Shown here: positions 24,768-26,637 of the stretch, piece after piece
Numbering within the stretch: position 1 is the stretch's first letter
How the letters are laid out: the number at the start of each line of letters is the position of its first letter
Assembly: GCF_021107415.1 (NCBI RefSeq)
Contig: NZ_JAIOSW010000435.1
Span: 1 to 26,637, forward strand
Length of the DNA: 26,637 nucleotides
Reading direction: 5' to 3'
Origin: Desulfobacula sp.
Lineage (GTDB): Bacteria > Desulfobacterota > Desulfobacteria > Desulfobacterales > Desulfobacteraceae
The notes under the pieces: generated by a model
What the model saw: the letters and a program-made list of their open reading frames with translations, nothing else
What the model was told of the DNA's origin: nothing
The model's database searches: none
Position numbers and translations under genes: made by a program

Positions 24768-26637
24768 TTAAGAATTCTTTCTGTTAAGCCAGGGTTTATT
24801 TTTCTTTTGCTTCTCCTTAACGGGGGCACATCTGGTTTCAATAGCACCCTTGCCCAGCAGTTCTTCCACTTTTGTAAAAAAGGAAGGGTCAGACCCGGTC
24901 ATATACTCATCTGCGAGTTTAATCAGTACAGGCGGCTTATCCTCTATATCTATTCTTAAACAGGCCTTACAATCACCGGGAAAATTTTCAATTATGGCTT
25001 TAAGCTTTTCAAGTGTGTCAAAAGAGGCCTCCCCAGCATCAACCTTAATCAATACGCCATTGGTCCATTCGCAAGAAGCCTGTTCAATGGGGACAATTTT
25101 TTCTGCTATAAGCTTGACAATGTTTTCCTTCTTCTGAACCTGGGCCTCCAGAATGACAATTTCCTCATCAGCCAGGAGCATGTGGGTTTTAACATAAAGA
25201 TTGGGGAAAACCACGACTTCAATGGAGCCTGCCTGATCCTCAATGGCAGAGAATGCCATCATATCCCCTTTTTTGGTTTTGTGAAGCTTAATGGCCTTTA
25301 TAGCACCGGCCATGCGGATCATTTTTTCATCAGCCATATCATGAATATTGACAGAATTTACACTGGCATATTTTTGAATTATTTCTTCATATTTATCAAG
25401 GGGATGGCCTGAAATATAAAAACCCAAAGATTCTTTTTCCAGGGCTAAAAGCATGCTTTCTTCCCATTCATCAATATCAGGCAATTTTGGTCTGCTCACA
25501 GGCAATGCAGTTCCCATATTTGAATCTGCAAATAAATCCAATTGCGAATCGGCTTTTTCCTTTTGTATCCTTGATCCATGTTCCAGGGCATCTTCAAAAA
25601 CCGCCATCATCTGGCTGCGTTTGGTATTGCTTGAATCAAACGCACCGCACTTGATCAGGGCCTCGAGAACTTTTTTATTCACCTTGCCGACATTAACCCG
25701 TTCACAAAAATCATAAATGCTTTCGTATTCGCCCTCTTTGTTTCTTGATTCAACAATGGATTCAATGGCTGCATCACCAATATTTTTCACTGCAGCAAGA
25801 CCAAACCTGATACATCCATCAGATACGATAAAATGGGCATCACTCTTATTTACATCCGGCGGTAGAACTTTAATATCATGAGCCCGGCACTCATCTATGT
25901 ATTTGATGACAGCATCGGAATTATTTCTCTCACTGGTCATTAAGGCAGCAATAAATTCAAGGGCAAAATTGGCCTTTAAATACGCGGTTTGATAGGCAAT
26001 GAGGGCATAGGCTGCACTATGGGACTTATTGAAGCCGTATCCACCAAATTTCTCCATCAAATCAAAAAGTTCTGCAGCCTTTTTTGGGTCATGATTATTT
26101 TCTTTAGCTCCTTTCAGAAACAGCGCTCGATGTTCTTCCATCATGGAAACAATTTTTTTCCCCATGGCTTTTCGAAGTCCGTCTGCATCCGCCATTGAAT
26201 AGTTGGCAAGCACCCCGGCTATTTTCATAACCTGTTCCTGGTAAAGAATAACCCCATAGGTTTCTTTTAATACCGGCTCAAGTTCATCAAAAAGATAGAC
26301 CACTTCTTCATGCCCATGTTTTCTCTCAACATAGGTGGTTGCCATACCGCTGTCCAAAGGACCCGGGCGATAGAGGGCCACCAGAGCGACAATATCTGAA
26401 AAACTTGCCGGTTTCAGTCTTGAAATCAGATCCTTCATGCCTGAACTTTCAAGCTGAAATACACCAGTGGTGTCGGCACGTTGCAACAACTCAAAGGTTT
26501 TAACATCATTGTAATCAAGATTTAAAAGATCCGGCGGTGTTTTTCCCTGTTTTTTAATCAAGTTGATACAATTTTTTATAACAGTGAGATTTCTTAACCC
26601 CAGAAAATCAAATTTAACCAACCCCAGCTTTTCAACA
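24768..26637 (-). CDS. dnaE: DNA polymerase III alpha subunit (C-terminal part; N-terminus outside the window)
   Basis: About 622 C-terminal residues of the replicative polymerase are present; the frame stays open to the right edge, so the PHP and first part of the palm lie beyond. At the edge the sequence reads EKLGLVKFDFLGLRNLT, which contains, by comparison with E. coli, the third catalytic Asp of the palm. TTGVFQLESSGMKDLI and ALYRPGPLDSGM follow, then the fingers (GYGFNKSHSAAYAL). A helix-hairpin-helix region (RFGLAAVKNIGDAAIE) comes next and the OB fold (MIRMAGAIKAIKLHKTKKGDMMAF). The protein ends in a short C-terminal domain with a basic tail, KEKQKKNKPWLNRK. The gene type is DnaE rather than PolC. 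It is convergent with the BON lipoprotein across 49 bases. Confidence 0.95.
   Translation of the reverse strand, partial: VEKLGLVKFDFLGLRNLTVIKNCINLIKKQGKTPPDLLNLDYNDVKTFELLQRADTTGVFQLESSGMKDLISRLKPASFSDIVALVALYRPGPLDSGMATTYVERKHGHEEVVYLFDELEPVLKETYGVILYQEQVMKIAGVLANYSMADADGLRKAMGKKIVSMMEEHRALFLKGAKENNHDPKKAAELFDLMEKFGGYGFNKSHSAAYALIAYQTAYLKANFALEFIAALMTSERNNSDAVIKYIDECRAHDIKVLPPDVNKSDAHFIVSDGCIRFGLAAVKNIGDAAIESIVESRNKEGEYESIYDFCERVNVGKVNKKVLEALIKCGAFDSSNTKRSQMMAVFEDALEHGSRIQKEKADSQLDLFADSNMGTALPVSRPKLPDIDEWEESMLLALEKESLGFYISGHPLDKYEEIIQKYASVNSVNIHDMADEKMIRMAGAIKAIKLHKTKKGDMMAFSAIEDQAGSIEVVVFPNLYVKTHMLLADEEIVILEAQVQKKENIVKLIAEKIVPIEQASCEWTNGVLIKVDAGEASFDTLEKLKAIIENFPGDCKACLRIDIEDKPPVLIKLADEYMTGSDPSFFTKVEELLGKGAIETRCAPVKEKQKKNKPWLNRKNS

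Noticed and set aside
1..26637. tRNA, rRNA, CRISPR or intact insertion sequence
   Set aside because: No cloverleaf with a T-loop motif, no rRNA-like stretch, no regular short repeats with spacers, and no DDE or serine recombinase frame was seen.

Overview
The window is AT-rich and reads as a chromosomal segment from a sulfate-reducing Desulfobacterota bacterium, most likely a Desulfobacterales member. This is an inference from the gene set: a mitochondrial/spirochaete-type EF-G, a NIL-domain dicluster ferredoxin, a cysteine-rich iron-sulfur protein typical of anaerobes, and a tight mnmA-mtaB pair. No rRNA, tRNA, CRISPR array or intact transposase was seen.

Positions 1-11060 are an accessory defence region. 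It opens with the 3' part of a large STAND-type NTPase with TPR-like repeats that ends in what looks like a cold-shock (OB-fold) domain. Convergent to it, on the minus strand, is a complete type I Zorya operon in the order zorA-zorB-zorC-zorD (10021 down to 2423). The operon genes abut or overlap by 4 bases. ZorA/ZorB would form the peptidoglycan-anchored, ion-driven motor in the inner membrane. ZorC (EH signature) and ZorD (SNF2 ATPase plus Mrr-like nuclease) would be the cytosolic effectors. Debris surrounds the operon: a DUF5131 (Gp37/Gp68) fragment at about 2225-2299, a frameshifted HsdR/DUF4145-like N-terminal remnant at 10084-10325, a decayed 89-base direct repeat on either side (2116-2204 and 10509-10597), and a 187-base nested palindrome at 10857-11043.

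Positions 11061-18926 return to core and mixed genes. rsmG is divergent from fusA, which has a near-consensus sigma-70 promoter, and a small RecA/KaiC-like ATPase follows fusA. Convergent to these lie a secreted DUF1353-like/LamG/EF-hand protein and a PlsC-type acyltransferase fused to an alpha/beta hydrolase.

Positions 19080-22966 form a plus-strand run of ferredoxin, mnmA, mtaB and a cysteine-rich 4Fe-4S protein. The first three overlap by 1-4 bases. The run joins tRNA thiolation and methylthiolation to iron-sulfur or electron-transfer proteins.

Positions 22997-26637 hold a TerB-DnaJ (DjlA-like) gene split by a one-base frameshift, a divergent pair made of a small acidic-tailed membrane protein and a dual-BON lipoprotein, and the 3' half of dnaE running off the right edge.

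The strongest leads are the intact Zorya operon with its island-boundary repeats, the STAND-TPR-cold-shock protein beside it, the large palindrome, and the acyltransferase-hydrolase fusion. All identifications come from reading motifs by eye; no database search was run.
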